42,333 nucleotides of DNA from Acidimicrobiales bacterium AG-410-I20 (GCA_949538625.1 CATISD010000044.1:1-42333), one strand, 5' to 3'. Counted from the first letter of the stretch, positions 31,082 through 39,657 are shown. The notes: a model not told the origin generated them from the letters alone. Program-made: numbers and translations.

Positions 31082-31507
31082 CTAGCGGACGACTGATCTA
31101 TCTCCCCAATTTCTTAACCTAGTTTTTCGGTTATCGCCAGCAAAGTAAAGAAAAGCGCCCAATAGAACTGATACGAATGCAAGGACTGAATGGACAAATT
31201 TGAAACCAAAGTCATGTTGATTAGCAAATAGAATTCCTGCCCCGCGTACCACCCAGAAAACTGCTGTGCCTAAACCAAATATTCCGGCGAAGCGAGCGGT
31301 TAGAGTGCTGCGATGCTTCCATAATCCAGTCAAAAAAGTGAGGGAAATAAGAGACAGCAGGAAAAAAATGGCTGCAATAGCTATAACCCATCCTTTTTCA
31401 GAAGATCCAACATCCGCATCATCTACTAAATTCAACACCCGATTAGTCCAGATGAATATTGTCCAGATTGTAAGCAGCCATAACCGCCTAATAATTTTTG
31501 CCATCAT
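31082..31507 (-). CDS. Small four-helix membrane protein, unknown function
   Basis: A protein of about 141 residues with four hydrophobic segments: LWLLTIWTIFIWTNRVL, VIAIAAIFFLLSLISLTFLTGLW, FAGIFGLGTAVFWVVRGAGILF and FVHSVLAFVSVLLGAFLYFA. A basic tail follows (RKTRLRNWGDRSVVR). I do not recognise the family. The frame continues to a TTG at 31537, but the ATG pair at 31504-31507 gives a normal positively charged N-terminus (MMAKIIRR). The start is uncertain because neither has a clear Shine-Dalgarno sequence. It is probably cotranscribed with rnhB upstream. Confidence 0.65.
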   Translation of the reverse strand: MMAKIIRRLWLLTIWTIFIWTNRVLNLVDDADVGSSEKGWVIAIAAIFFLLSLISLTFLTGLWKHRSTLTARFAGIFGLGTAVFWVVRGAGILFANQHDFGFKFVHSVLAFVSVLLGAFLYFAGDNRKTRLRNWGDRSVVR

Positions 31508-31549
31508 GGAAAGAGTAGTGAGATTGACAGCAATCAAACAACACCGTTG

Positions 31550-32245
31550 CTAATCAAATAATCTAGGTTCTCCACTATTTCGAAAACGGGGAGGCTCACC
31601 TATTGGTGGTAAGTCCGCCATAAATTTCCACGATCTACGGTGAAACGTCGTGGCTCCGAATTTAAAAAGTGCTTCGCGATGACGTGGACAGGGATAACCT
31701 TTGTTGCTTGAAAAAGAGTAATCAGGCCATTTCTTATCAGCCTCGCGCAGTAAGCGATCTCGACTAACTTTTGCAACAACTGACGCTGCTGCTATGGAGA
31801 GGCTTGATGTATCTCCTTTAACGATGGGTTGAGATATTCCTCCACCCACAAAATCCCAATTTCCATCGAGTAAGACTTGATCAGGAGCCATCTCAAGTGC
31901 CGCAAGTGCGCGTTTAGCAGCCAATCGCTGTGCATCAGACATTCCAAGTTCGTCACATTCATCATTGGATACGTGTCCAACAGCCCAAGCTGTAGCCCAA
32001 TTGGTTATCCGATCATAAAGTGTCTCTCTTTCTTTTTCATTAAGCATTTTGGAATCTCGGACTCCCGTTATTCTCTTAGTCCGATTAACTACTACTGCTC
32101 CAACAGTTAGTGGCCCTGCCCATGCCCCTTTACCAACCTCATCTAATCCAACAACTGTCTCGTAGCCAGAAGCCCATAGGATTTTTTCTACAGCGACCCC
32201 TGGAGCCTTACCCTGTAAAGCAAGCCTCATTCTCTTTTGAGTCAT
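31550..32245 (-). CDS. rnhB: Ribonuclease HII
   Basis: A 231-residue RNase HII, which cuts RNA in RNA-DNA hybrids and at single ribonucleotides in DNA. The active site is visible: VVGLDEVGKGAWAGPLTVGAVVV (first Asp-Glu pair), DSKMLNEKERE, VLLDGNWDF (third acidic residue), and SIAAASVVAKVSRDRLL followed by DKKWPDYSFSSNKGYPCPRHREAL. A Lys replaces the usual Arg in the DEVGRG motif. The ATG lies 2 nt after the stop of the upstream gene, so coupling is likely. Length and motif order are normal. Confidence 0.95.
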   Translation of the reverse strand: MTQKRMRLALQGKAPGVAVEKILWASGYETVVGLDEVGKGAWAGPLTVGAVVVNRTKRITGVRDSKMLNEKERETLYDRITNWATAWAVGHVSNDECDELGMSDAQRLAAKRALAALEMAPDQVLLDGNWDFVGGGISQPIVKGDTSSLSIAAASVVAKVSRDRLLREADKKWPDYSFSSNKGYPCPRHREALFKFGATTFHRRSWKFMADLPPIGEPPRFRNSGEPRLFD

Positions 32246-32247
32246 TT

Positions 32248-33630
32248 CTAGTTACCACTGGCAGGTGGGGATAATAAAGTTTCCCCTTCCGTCTTAAAAG
32301 TAGAAAATTTTGGGTCTAATCCAGAAATAGTAATACGCGGTAAAGAATCCCCATGAGTTTCCATTTCCCACAAAAAGGCAGGGTTTGCTCCATGCCAACG
32401 CACGGCAAATCCTAAATTACCCCAGCGAGTTGCAAGATTATGCACTTCAAGATCTTCTCCATACCACGATGGGGGCACAAAATCATGCAGAAGATCTACT
32501 CCGTCTGGTGTTTCAAATACCAAATCACCAAAGGGTTGAAGTTCAGATTGATGAGAACCTTTGTCTAAAAGTTCAAGATCTCTAGCGCCTTTATCTTCTC
32601 CAATTGTTTTCAGCAACGACACCAATCCGGCGACTGTTGACTGGCTTAGAGCGTCTCTCTTATCTATGGAACGAACAAGAGGTTCAATTTTTATACCTCT
32701 AGGTAATAAGAAATGTTCAACTTTTCTATGCCTTGTCCATAATTCAATCGATGCTTCCAGCCACTGTGTGTTTGGTTCGGCTGTTGCTATTCTTTCGGCC
32801 GCATCATCTGCTAACCCCCAGGCCGCTAGAAGTACGGCATCCTTTGGAGTAGGTGCAGAGAACAACAGTTCAATTAGATCTGTGTGGCTGAGACCGCCTC
32901 GCTCCTTGTTAGGTAAATTTGTTTTAGCTGCGGTCTTTAGTCTCTGATCCCACCCTGCAGAGATACGTGAAAATTCAGGGAAGTCTTCTGGTTTAGGAGA
33001 TTTTTCTTTTTCGAAAGATGTAACGAATCTAAGGCCGCTCTTATGCGTTAGAGGGACAATCAATGCGCCACTCACCTCTTTCTTCTTGCTTTTTAGAAAG
33101 CGAGGAGTCTCTCGATTCGCTAGTCCTCCAGTAATTACATTTTCGAGGCTATTGAACTCTTCTTGCAATACCCAATAACCAGGTGATCGATCAATTGTTA
33201 GCCGAGAAGACCCATCAATAATAAGTGAGTTTTCTTCTACCTCTAATTGCTTTATTTCTTTAAGGGGTTTGACAACTATTGCTAAAGCAACTGGGGCGGA
33301 TGATTGATTCAAGACCTCTGTCACGACTGAGGGCTTGTGGTCTCCGCGCCCGATTGAAGCCCATGACGTAGCCGTAATCGCCCCTGCAGCGGTGACAAGT
33401 TTGGTTTCAAAAATTGGTGCTAGGCCTACACGGCGATGTGAATAGACTGTTTTACTTTTAGGTTTATGCCACCTATCTTCCTCCCCGATCCACCACTCGA
33501 TCTGATAGTCGCCAGAAGGTGGGCAAAACGTCCCATAGCTATTTACCTTTCCGGCATAACCGCTGTCGGTACCTAATCTATTCCCAAGGAAATCATCTAC
33601 TTTTTGTGGGGTATGGCGAAAAATATTCAT
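32248..33630 (-). CDS. Conserved-looking protein of unknown function
   Basis: A 460-residue soluble protein that I cannot place. The N-terminal half is beta-rich (GTFCPPSGDYQIEWWIGEEDRW, SHRRVGLAPIFETKLVTAAGAITATSWASIG, VALAIVVKPLKEIKQLEVEENSLIIDG), recalling the N-terminal domain of glycogen-debranching-like or trehalase-like proteins. A helical segment follows (about 240-340), then a C-terminal FETPDGVDLLHDFVPPSWYGEDLEVHNLATRWGNLGFAVRWHGANPAFLWEM that looks like a ligand-binding beta domain. No signal peptide or membrane segment is seen. The ATG at 33630 is preferred to a TTG three codons upstream. It precedes rnhB and diverges from cofC. Confidence 0.6.
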   Translation of the reverse strand: MNIFRHTPQKVDDFLGNRLGTDSGYAGKVNSYGTFCPPSGDYQIEWWIGEEDRWHKPKSKTVYSHRRVGLAPIFETKLVTAAGAITATSWASIGRGDHKPSVVTEVLNQSSAPVALAIVVKPLKEIKQLEVEENSLIIDGSSRLTIDRSPGYWVLQEEFNSLENVITGGLANRETPRFLKSKKKEVSGALIVPLTHKSGLRFVTSFEKEKSPKPEDFPEFSRISAGWDQRLKTAAKTNLPNKERGGLSHTDLIELLFSAPTPKDAVLLAAWGLADDAAERIATAEPNTQWLEASIELWTRHRKVEHFLLPRGIKIEPLVRSIDKRDALSQSTVAGLVSLLKTIGEDKGARDLELLDKGSHQSELQPFGDLVFETPDGVDLLHDFVPPSWYGEDLEVHNLATRWGNLGFAVRWHGANPAFLWEMETHGDSLPRITISGLDPKFSTFKTEGETLLSPPASGN

Positions 33631-33771
33631 GACAAGCAACCGCGAAATATCTTAGTCATGTCTTTCCGCTTAAACGAAAAGTTCCATAATCATCTTTATT
33701 ATTTTTTGTGAACTCAACGCTTCAAATGGTGACATTAGTTCAATAATGCTGGTCCTCTTCACTATGCCCTC

Positions 33772-33777
33772 TACAAT
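33772..33777 (+). promoter_or_regulatory. Putative -10 element of cofC
   Basis: TACAAT, a TANNNT match, lies 7 nt before the GTG at 33785 and downstream of an alternative ATG at 33764. If active, it makes the GTG the true, leaderless start. Confidence 0.45.
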
Positions 33778-33784
33778 CCTCGTT

Positions 33785-34348
33785 GTGACTAATTCAGTTT
33801 TTGTTCTTATTCCTTTGAAGGCATTTAACGTAGCCAAGCTTCGACTTGCAGAAGTCATGACAGAAGATGAACGCGTTGAGTTGGCAAAAAAGATGGCTGA
33901 GATAGTGATTGAGGCAGCTAAACCTCTCCCTGTTGCAATCGTTTGCGACGATGCAGATGTAGCTGCTTGGGCTCTTACTCAAGAAACGAAAGTAATTTGG
34001 GCTGATCATCCTGGACTAAATAGTGCTGTGGAAATTGGGGTAAGTGCTCTAGCCGAGCAAGGCGTGGAGAAAGTGATTATCGCTCATGGGGATTTACCAA
34101 GGGCTATTCGTCTCTCTCACTGTGCTGATTTCGACGGAGTTACCTTCGTTCCAGATCGGCATAAGGATGGGACACCTGTTCTAGTAACTCCAACAGGATT
34201 GGGCTTCAATTTTTTCTATGGTCCGGGTTCTTACGCTCGCCATATCGCTGAAGCGGAACGTTTAGGCACCCCATGGAGGAGCCTCTTTGATCTTGATTTG
34301 AGCCATGATGTAGACGAGCCAGAAGATCTTGACGGAATTAACTTCTGA
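33785..34348 (+). CDS. cofC: 2-phospho-L-lactate/phosphoenolpyruvate guanylyltransferase (F420 synthesis)
   Basis: A 187-residue nucleotidyltransferase-fold protein of the CofC/FbiD family, which activates 2-phospholactate or PEP with GTP in coenzyme F420 synthesis. Motifs: FVLIPLKAFNVAKLRLAEVM (N-terminal nucleotide site with Lys-x-Arg-Leu), VIIAHGDLPRAI (the family's HxDLP), GVTFVPDRHKDGTPVLVTP (DRxxDGTN-like; the usual Asn is Pro here) and FYGPGSYARHIAEA. The frame is open to 33746, but a -10-like TACAAT lies 7 nt before this GTG and the family core starts five residues later, so I use GTG. It supports F420 use by the LLM enzyme at 16595. Confidence 0.88.
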   Translation: MTNSVFVLIPLKAFNVAKLRLAEVMTEDERVELAKKMAEIVIEAAKPLPVAIVCDDADVAAWALTQETKVIWADHPGLNSAVEIGVSALAEQGVEKVIIAHGDLPRAIRLSHCADFDGVTFVPDRHKDGTPVLVTPTGLGFNFFYGPGSYARHIAEAERLGTPWRSLFDLDLSHDVDEPEDLDGINF

Positions 34349-34397
34349 ATTTTGTTCTTTAGGCGTATCAACACGTAGGTGTGATAGAACTACGTAC

Positions 34398-34970
34398 ATG
34401 GAACACGTGAGCTTTACCCATATGGAGAATGGAACTGCTGAAGATTACGCATTAATTGACTCCCAATTCAAAGAACACGTGTCAGGTCATCTCCCAGACT
34501 ATTTAATGGAAATTTTACGATCAATGGCTGGGCCTACTTTTGGTTACCAAATTGACCGTTATCGCCATTCATTACAAAGCGCGACTAGAGCTTTAAAAAA
34601 TAATGAAAATGACGAAATGATTGTTGCTGCTCTTTTCCATGATGTTGGTGATCCGATAGCGCCAGCAAATCATTCTGCGGTAGCTGCAGAAATTCTCAAG
34701 CCTTATGTTGATGATCGGATTTTTTGGATTATCCGCCATCATGGCGTGTTCCAAGGTTATTACTACTTTCACCATTTAGGCGGAGATCGTGATGCTAGAG
34801 ATATTTTTCGAGAGCACAAATGGTTTGATGACTGTGCTCACTTCTGCCACGAATACGATCAAAATTGTTTCGATCCTAATTACCCCGAAATGCCATTAGA
34901 GGAATTCACTCCCCTCGTTTATGAAGTATTTAATCGTCCAAGTCGATTTGAAGGATTTGAGTTAGCTTAA
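34398..34970 (+). CDS. HD-domain protein (phosphohydrolase or PhnZ/MIOX-like oxygenase fold)
   Basis: A 190-residue HD-domain protein. IDRYRHSLQSATRA provides the first His, AALFHDVGDPIAPANHSAVAAEIL the HD pair and third His, and IIRHHGVFQGYYYFHHLGGDRDARDIF further His residues; a late FCHEYDQNCFDPNY gives an Asp. This pattern fits a stand-alone HD family common in marine bacteria and related in shape to the mixed-valent diiron oxygenases (PhnZ, MIOX), as well as to HD phosphohydrolases. The two cannot be separated by eye. The ATG at 34398 is used; the frame runs back to 34329, overlapping cofC. It is downstream of cofC but probably functionally separate. Confidence 0.72.
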   Translation: MEHVSFTHMENGTAEDYALIDSQFKEHVSGHLPDYLMEILRSMAGPTFGYQIDRYRHSLQSATRALKNNENDEMIVAALFHDVGDPIAPANHSAVAAEILKPYVDDRIFWIIRHHGVFQGYYYFHHLGGDRDARDIFREHKWFDDCAHFCHEYDQNCFDPNYPEMPLEEFTPLVYEVFNRPSRFEGFELA

Positions 34971-35615
34971 TCCACGACGTTTTTTGTCAGCGTGCTCTAA
35001 TGAGTCAATAATGCTGGTGAATCCATCAATTCTTTTCAATGCCCTATTCAAATAAAAGAGTGACCCCAAAATCACAGTGGTGGCTGCTGGCCAACCCACA
35101 AGAGTGCGAATTATTAGATAACCGTCCACCGAGGTTTGGCGGAAAAGCCAAATATCCCAGGCGGAAGTGATAAATTGCCATACCCCTGCAACAACAGTTA
35201 ATCGTGATGTTGCCCGTCTATATATTTCATGATTTCGTATAGTTCGATCAAATGGAATGACGTAATGCATAAACCGTTGCACAAATGATTTTTGAGTGAA
35301 AATAGTCGCAATTAAGGCTGCTCCGATTAGCGCTTTAGTTCCTATGCCAATCCCAAAATAAACAGCTTCGGAGTCGGTAATTATGCCGATCACTCCGCGG
35401 ATAATTAAGTAGCAAATGAGAATGGGTAGGTATCTTCCAATCACCTCTCCCCGTCTGTACCGGCTTACTACAGCTTTTATTCCCCAAAGAGTGGCTCCAA
35501 TAACCGCCCATGCAAGGCCAAAAAATCGATTAAAAACTATGAAAATGATGATCGGTAATACGGAGTCTAAATTTCGATTCGAATTCGGCTCAATTTTGCC
35601 TTGAAGATCGTTCAT
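34962..35615 (-). CDS. Actinobacterial membrane protein, DUF3159/VC0807-like
   Basis: A 217-residue protein with about six hydrophobic segments: VLPIIIFIVFNRFFGLAWAVIGATLW, YLPILICYLIIRGVIGIIT, FGIGIGTKALIGAALIATIF and more towards the C-terminus. The order, with a short basic loop (KAVVSRYRRGE) after the second helix and the SEAVYFGIGIGTKAL segment, resembles the DUF3159/VC0807-type membrane family. Function is unknown. Its 3' end overlaps the convergent HD-protein gene by 9 bp. It follows the Nudix gene by 12 bp and is probably cotranscribed with it. Confidence 0.65.
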   Translation of the reverse strand: MNDLQGKIEPNSNRNLDSVLPIIIFIVFNRFFGLAWAVIGATLWGIKAVVSRYRRGEVIGRYLPILICYLIIRGVIGIITDSEAVYFGIGIGTKALIGAALIATIFTQKSFVQRFMHYVIPFDRTIRNHEIYRRATSRLTVVAGVWQFITSAWDIWLFRQTSVDGYLIIRTLVGWPAATTVILGSLFYLNRALKRIDGFTSIIDSLEHADKKRRGLS

Positions 35616-35627
35616 GCTCTCAAACTC

Positions 35628-36416
35628 TCATTTGAATGGAGGTAACCATACCCACCCGAGGCTATCCATCAAAGACGGTTTCTCATAATCCGTATCTTCA
35701 GGGAAGTAAACCCGCTCGGACCATTCATCTCCGATTCGCACTCTTTGCCGAAGGTTCTTTTTCCCTGCAACTTTCATAACATCTTTAGCTGAGGAATAAT
35801 TCTCTAGTCGTTGCAGTATTGAACGTGTGGGCGAAATCATCGTGAGAAGACCATTTCTCCAATCGTCAAGTAATTCGGAAGGTCTTGCCCAAGTCGCCTC
35901 GGTTGCTTCATACCCGTCAACGATTGGTATTGCTTCGGGGTCTACAGAGGCTACGAAGAAATAGGTGTCGTATCGCCGCGGGCTCGGTTCGGGAGTTATC
36001 CAGCGGCTAATTGGATGAATTTGGCCCAAGTCTAAGTTTTCTTTACCCTCTAAGAGGTCAATTAGAAATACTTCATTTTTTTCAAGTTTTTCGCGATTTT
36101 CCAGTAAGTGTTGGCTCCTAACTCCAACCAAAATTCCAACTTCTTCTATTGTCTCACGCACTGCTGCTATGAAATATGCGAGTCCGTCTTGATCTACTTC
36201 TAATTTGCTGTTTGCTTCTTCAAGAGTTACCCCCTCTACCATTGTGGTCCAGCGACTATCTCGGTCACTGTCTTCAATGACTCCACCAGGAAAAACGGTA
36301 TAACCGGGAGCAAATTCAAGTTTCTCACTTCGACGAATGGTAAGCACATGCAAATCTGGTTGATCGCTGAGCAGGACCATCGTAGAAGCGGGTCTCGGAA
36401 TTACGTGTTCGTTCAT
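35628..36416 (-). CDS. Nudix hydrolase, NUDT19-like with split Nudix box
   Basis: A 262-residue Nudix protein. The fold starts PRPASTMVLLSDQPDLHVLTIRRSEKLEFAPGYTVFPGG. The Nudix box is interrupted: GGVIEDSD is followed by about 40 extra residues, then AAVRETIEEVGILVG, which holds the REtxEExG core. This insertion is known in NUDT19/RP2-type CoA diphosphatases, where it lies inside the box. The C-terminal region (ISRWITPEPSPRRYDTYFFVASV) is also typical of that group. A CoA or acyl-CoA pyrophosphatase role is likely. The ATG at 36416 starts a divergent unit opposite the PAC2 gene. Confidence 0.82.
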   Translation of the reverse strand: MNEHVIPRPASTMVLLSDQPDLHVLTIRRSEKLEFAPGYTVFPGGVIEDSDRDSRWTTMVEGVTLEEANSKLEVDQDGLAYFIAAVRETIEEVGILVGVRSQHLLENREKLEKNEVFLIDLLEGKENLDLGQIHPISRWITPEPSPRRYDTYFFVASVDPEAIPIVDGYEATEATWARPSELLDDWRNGLLTMISPTRSILQRLENYSSAKDVMKVAGKKNLRQRVRIGDEWSERVYFPEDTDYEKPSLMDSLGWVWLPPFK

Positions 36417-36583
36417 AAAAAAATAGAATTCTGATTTACCAGTCGGAACATTGCTCCATGGTGGTTTTTACTTATTGAAATCACGTAACACCTTTAAGTC
36501 AGTATTTCTTGAATCTATATGGTTTACCTAAAAAAATATGTCCCAACACTACTTAGATCCTTTAGACATGCGATTCTGTATAC
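36417..36583. other. Divergent promoter interval (Nudix / PAC2)
   Basis: 167 bp between divergent genes. Toward PAC2, GATTCT (36572-36577), preceded by TGC, could be an extended -10 six nt before the ATG at 36584, suggesting a leaderless transcript; the match is weaker than the others in the window. Nothing structured was seen in the A+T-rich remainder. Confidence 0.4.
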
Positions 36584-37459
36584 ATGACAGAATTGAGATG
36601 GGATTTAGATCTTCAATCAAATATAGATTTAGACCGGCCAGTATTAGCTGTGGCTTTTAGAGGACTTTTCGATGCATCTGGAGCTGCCACTTCAGCTCTT
36701 GAATGGATTAGCAACTACTTCCCAATCACCAAATTGGGGCATATAGATCCGGAGACTTTTTTTGATTTCACACAAGAAAGACCAACTGTTTCTTTTGGAG
36801 AGGATGGGGGCCGAGAATTACATTGGCCGGCAAATGAAATAATTGCTGTCAAAACGCCTGACGGCCAGAGAGATCTTGTAGTGATAGCTGGAGTTGAACC
36901 GCATCTACGATGGCGAACATTTTCAGCAGCTCTAGCAGAAATTGCTGAAGAAATTAAAGCTGAAACTGTAACGACACTAGGTTCAATGATTGGAATGACC
37001 CCTCACACTCGTCCACTGACCGTGGTTGGAAGTTCCACGAATAGCGATTTGGCGGAAAGGCTTGGTTTGAATCGCCCGTCGTATCAAGGGCCGACTGGTT
37101 TGGTTGGAGCACTACACGACACTCTAGATAAAGCAGGGATACCTGTTCTATCTTTAAGAGTGTCAGTGCCGCATTACATTCCGGATGCGCCAAATCCGAA
37201 AGCAACTCGTTCTCTTTTGAGACGTTTTGAAATGGTTACTGGTATCGACACTGGTTACGCAGGACTAGATTCTGATGCTTCTGATTGGGAGAAACGCGTA
37301 GATGAAGCTGTTGCTGGAGATCCAGAGATTACTGCTTATGTTCAACGTCTTGAAATGCAGTCGGATCAATTAGAAGAATCTATGCCTTCTGGTGATGACC
37401 TTGCAGCAGAATTCGAGGCCTTTTTGCGCGATCACAATAGATCAAACGGCGATAACTAG
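36584..37459 (+). CDS. PAC2-family protein
   Basis: A 291-residue PAC2-domain protein (PF09754), related to the proteasome assembly chaperone 2 fold and common in actinobacteria. Segments: PVLAVAFRGLFDASGAATSALEWI, LVVIAGVEPHLRWRTFSAALAEIAEE, VTTLGSMIGMTPHTRPLTVVGSS and GPTGLVGALHDTLDKAGIPVLSLRVSVPHYI. The C-terminal 60 residues are acidic and helical. In actinobacteria such proteins are thought to help proteasome-linked or other assembly, but the function is not proven. It is 25 bp upstream of a mycothiol-dependent-type gene. Confidence 0.9.
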   Translation: MTELRWDLDLQSNIDLDRPVLAVAFRGLFDASGAATSALEWISNYFPITKLGHIDPETFFDFTQERPTVSFGEDGGRELHWPANEIIAVKTPDGQRDLVVIAGVEPHLRWRTFSAALAEIAEEIKAETVTTLGSMIGMTPHTRPLTVVGSSTNSDLAERLGLNRPSYQGPTGLVGALHDTLDKAGIPVLSLRVSVPHYIPDAPNPKATRSLLRRFEMVTGIDTGYAGLDSDASDWEKRVDEAVAGDPEITAYVQRLEMQSDQLEESMPSGDDLAAEFEAFLRDHNRSNGDN

Positions 37460-37470
37460 AAAAGAGAAAT

Positions 37471-37476
37471 AGGAGG
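37471..37476 (+). promoter_or_regulatory. Strong Shine-Dalgarno that sets the start of the MDMPI-type gene
   Basis: AGGAGG lies 8 nt before the GTG at 37485. The TTG at 37479 in the same frame is only 2 nt away and cannot be used efficiently, so the GTG is the start. Confidence 0.8.
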
Positions 37477-37484
37477 TTTTGCTC

Positions 37485-38204
37485 GTGAGAGAAAACTATA
37501 CGTATGCACTTGAGAGGGACATGAACGCTTTAGTTGATGCTTGTCTAGAGGACCCAGAAGCTCAAGTTTCTGCGTGCCCTGATTGGGATAATGCCGCTCT
37601 CTTGAATCATGTAATCGAAGTCTGGTTTTTCGCTAATGCTCAAGTCAGAGCTGCTAATCCTGAGAAACCAACTCGCCCGGAAATTATTGAAGGACTAAAT
37701 GATCTAGATTTGAAAGCTAAAGCATATATTGCTAGCAGTAATCTTTACGAAGCTTTAGCGCTATGTGATCCGACTGAACCTGCCTGGAATTGGTCTCCAG
37801 ATTTAACGTGTGCTTTTTGGTTAAGGCGTATGGCCCATGAAACTGCTATCCATCGATGGGATGCAGAGACTGCCATTGGTAAGGAAGCAAGGCTTAATCC
37901 TGAGCTTTCTTTGGATACCTTGGCTGAAGTTGTTGAAGTAATGATGCAATTTCAATTAAGCGGACCAATCACTGAATTCCCGAACGGATCTCTCCATTTG
38001 CATTGCACGGATGTTGATGGAGAATGGTTACTGACATCCTCAGGTACGGACCTAGTGGTGACTAAAGAGCACGCTAAAGCTGATGTGGCTGCACGGGGTG
38101 AAGCAGCGAACCTTGCGTTGTGGCTTTGGAACCGAGGAAATTTTGGTCTGGAATTCTTCGGGGATGAAGAGCTCCTAGAATCTTGGACTTCTCTGGTTCC
38201 TTAA
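37485..38204 (+). CDS. Mycothiol-dependent maleylpyruvate isomerase-family protein
   Basis: A 239-residue protein of the DinB/MDMPI superfamily. The N-terminal four-helix part carries [16 protein letters not shown] and [19 protein letters not shown], whose His residues and Glu/His-x3-His pattern form the metal site of MDMPI proteins. The C-terminal part (about 150-235) is a beta-rich domain of the SCP2-like MDMPI_C type ([17 protein letters not shown]). Family members use mycothiol as cofactor for isomerisation or transfer; the substrate is unknown. GTG at 37485 is used because AGGAGG (37471-37476) lies 8 nt upstream. It converges with and overlaps msrA by 4 bp. Confidence 0.85.
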   Translation: MRENYTYALERDMNALVDACLEDPEAQVSACPDWDNAALLNHVIEVWFFANAQVRAANPEKPTRPEIIEGLNDLDLKAKAYIASSNLYEALALCDPTEPAWNWSPDLTCAFWLRRMAHETAIHRWDAETAIGKEARLNPELSLDTLAEVVEVMMQFQLSGPITEFPNGSLHLHCTDVDGEWLLTSSGTDLVVTKEHAKADVAARGEAANLALWLWNRGNFGLEFFGDEELLESWTSLVP

Positions 38205-38836
38205 CCAGATATTCCTACTGGGCAAGCGACACCGGTCCCACCAATGCCACAGTAGCCCCAGGGAACTCGAGCAAGGTACTGTTGGTGTCCTCTTTCGGCA
38301 TAGAAGAAAGTGTCTAACTCTTGAACCTCAGTTGTGATCGTTCCATAACCAGCGGCTGATAGAGCTTCACTATAGGAAGCCTTTGTGGTCTGAGCTTTCT
38401 CTGATTGTTCAGCACTGTTGAAGTAGATTCCTGAACGATATTGAGTTCCAATGTCATTCCCTTGACGCATCCCTTGAGTGGGATCGTGGTTCTCCCAAAA
38501 GATGGCAAGAATCTCTTCCAGAGAAATAATAAGAGGGTCAAACACCACTAAAACTACTTCTGTGTGTCCGGTTAAACCAGTGCACACTTCCTCATACGTT
38601 GGATTAGGTGTTACTCCTCCGGCGTATCCAACAGCTGTGACCCAAACCCCGGGGGTTTCCCAGAACTTTCTTTCTGCTCCCCAAAAACATCCCATGGCTA
38701 ATACAAGAGTTTGGGTTCCTTCTGGGAATGGCCCAACTAAGCTTTGCCCGTTTACTATATGAGGATCAATAACGGCCATTGATTCAGTTCTGCCCGGTAG
38801 GGCTTCATCTGCATTAGGGAGTGTTAGATGCTTCAT
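38201..38836 (-). CDS. msrA: Peptide methionine sulfoxide reductase A
   Basis: A 211-residue MsrA that reduces methionine S-sulfoxide in proteins. The active-site [27 protein letters not shown] is fully present with the catalytic Cys in [34 protein letters not shown] and the C-terminal [15 protein letters not shown], which carries the resolving cysteines, complete the family pattern. An AAAGGAA lies before the ATG. It is 11 bp downstream of the second MDMPI-like gene, at the end of an operon of redox-related genes, and overlaps the convergent MDMPI gene's end by 4 bp. Confidence 0.95.
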   Translation of the reverse strand: MKHLTLPNADEALPGRTESMAVIDPHIVNGQSLVGPFPEGTQTLVLAMGCFWGAERKFWETPGVWVTAVGYAGGVTPNPTYEEVCTGLTGHTEVVLVVFDPLIISLEEILAIFWENHDPTQGMRQGNDIGTQYRSGIYFNSAEQSEKAQTTKASYSEALSAAGYGTITTEVQELDTFFYAERGHQQYLARVPWGYCGIGGTGVACPVGISG

Positions 38837-38847
38837 TTAAATTCCTT

Positions 38848-39657
38848 TTACACCGTGAACGCTAAATTTTCGGATATCTGCTTGCCTAGTTCTTGGTCTC
38901 CTTCTATGACGAGTCGTCCATCTTCCTGATATTTAGCAGCGGTGTTACGTCCCCCTGTAAGTGCTAAGAAATCTGTAGAAGTAAGTATTAAAGAGACTGT
39001 AGGTTCTCCTTCGAAATGGTCCACCAATTGGGCTTTTTCTTTAACTTGAACGTTCAATGTTCGCTCTATTGGTCCGGTAAGACAAATTTCAATGCAACTT
39101 CCCTCAGGGGCTTTACCACGCTTACCAACGATATATCCGATGGCTTCAACTACTTCTTGAACAGATATTTCTGCAGATTTGCCATCTTCATTCCCGGGTT
39201 TGTCAAGAGGTTCTCGACAGTCTTGTAGGTGCAACCATGAGTCATAAATACGTATCTGCATAAATCGTCCATATGGTGCCTCTCCGGCAGGGGTCCAGCC
39301 AACATTTGCAAATTCATCTTCTTCTAGGTTGCGTAGAACTTCGATTCGCTCGGAAGTAATTTTTTTGAAAGCGTCTAACACCTCGGCTCCCGAATAGTTT
39401 CTGAATGATTCGACCCAATGCTCATTTGCTGTTCCAATGGGGTTACGAATATGTTCGCCCTCTGGTGAATTTTCTGGAGCAGGATTTCCAGCCAACATAT
39501 TTTCTGTGCCGGCGATATGAGAAAGATTATCTTTAACGGTCCAACCTGGGCATCGGCTAGAAGTCATCCATTCTTCTTCGGAAAGTTCTGAACCAAAATT
39601 TTCCCAAGCTGCCCAAACTTCCTCAAGTCCTTCAATAATGTCTTTTTTCTGGATCAT
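38848..39657 (-). CDS. Mycothiol-dependent maleylpyruvate isomerase-family protein (second copy)
   Basis: A 269-residue MDMPI/DinB-type protein. SSRCPGWTVKDNLSHIAGTEN provides the first metal His; MQIRIYDSWLHLQDCREPL gives the Asp-x3-His-x3-Asp-like second site. A C-terminal SCP2-like domain follows (about 170-265, CIEICLTGPIERTLNVQVKEK, VSLILTSTDFLALTGGRNT). It is related to but clearly different from the plus-strand copy at 37485. AGGAGAAACTTT before the ATG supports the start. Between a DsbA-like gene and msrA, it is probably part of mycothiol-linked redox or detoxification metabolism; the substrate is unknown. Confidence 0.85.
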   Translation of the reverse strand: MIQKKDIIEGLEEVWAAWENFGSELSEEEWMTSSRCPGWTVKDNLSHIAGTENMLAGNPAPENSPEGEHIRNPIGTANEHWVESFRNYSGAEVLDAFKKITSERIEVLRNLEEDEFANVGWTPAGEAPYGRFMQIRIYDSWLHLQDCREPLDKPGNEDGKSAEISVQEVVEAIGYIVGKRGKAPEGSCIEICLTGPIERTLNVQVKEKAQLVDHFEGEPTVSLILTSTDFLALTGGRNTAAKYQEDGRLVIEGDQELGKQISENLAFTV

